Assembly (NCBI GenBank): GCA_050303435.1
Contig: JBNLBT010000048.1
Coordinates: 1 to 23,397 of the forward strand
Source: JBNLBT01 sp050303435
Lineage (GTDB): Bacteria > Pseudomonadota > Gammaproteobacteria > Xanthomonadales > Marinicellaceae
DNA: 23,397 nt
Direction of reading: 5' to 3'
The first letter of the stretch is position 1. The number at the start of each line of letters is the position of its first letter. Made by a program: the position numbers and the translations under genes. The notes beneath the pieces were generated by a model. That model worked only from the letters and a program-made list of their open reading frames with translations, was not told the origin of the DNA and searched no databases. Shown here in pieces: positions 23,360 to 23,397 of the stretch.

Positions 23360-23397
23360 TTTGAAGAATTGATGCACGACGCGCTCAGAATCGAACC

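Noticed and set aside
23380..23397. Possible tRNA 3' part at the window end (GGTTCGATTC on the minus strand)
   Set aside because: The T-loop-like bases are followed by no CCA, and the stem pairing is poor. The rest is outside the window, so it cannot be supported.

Overview
The window reads as chromosomal DNA of a GC-rich gammaproteobacterium, probably near the Lysobacterales/Xanthomonadales or Wenzhouxiangella-type lineages. This is inference from gene content and sequence style, with no database search behind it. The supporting signs are ECF43-like sigma factors next to a Ser/Thr kinase, a giant hybrid sensor, a tRNA-Pro with an encoded CCA end, and several secreted proteins ending in an 'IFxxGFE'-type tail. 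Most genes are GC-rich. The stretch from about 21840 to 22680 is clearly more AT-rich.

Layout. 1-184 is the 3' end of a probable glycoside hydrolase, followed by a glycine-zipper lipoprotein (minus) and a DUF6491-like lipoprotein. 1365-4464 is a sigma factor/Ser-Thr kinase-TPR operon with an ATGA overlap. A small minus-strand gene overlaps the kinase 3' end. 4814-6742 is a secreted beta-helix protein. 6929-7005 is tRNA-Pro(CGG). 7190-8421 holds an exported NTF2-like protein and a double cupredoxin. 8716-9261 is a second sigma factor of the same group, with no kinase beside it. 9277-11070 is a second beta-helix protein (minus), divergent from a secreted DUF4832-type protein. 12736-14311 holds a DUF4287/DUF5655 protein with a tiny upstream ORF, and an AraC regulator (both minus). 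14432-16110 is a cluster of four very small exported cysteine proteins. 16184-20278 is a 1364-residue one-protein two-component system. 20369-21832 is a cysteine-synthase-like enzyme fused to a glutaredoxin-like domain. The end holds an AT-rich unknown gene (minus) and an exported helical protein.

How it may fit together. Much of the window concerns the cell envelope and secretion: four large exported proteins share a C-terminal tail, four tiny cysteine proteins are exported, and three regulators (two phospho-switch-type sigma factors and one HTCS-like sensor) could control envelope or secretion programmes. The two most unusual signals are the shared C-terminal tail, a candidate sorting signal, and the tandem family of three small secreted proteins with an exactly conserved C-x15-C-P core. 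The first of those three genes is preceded by a well-placed promoter and a strongly folded leader.
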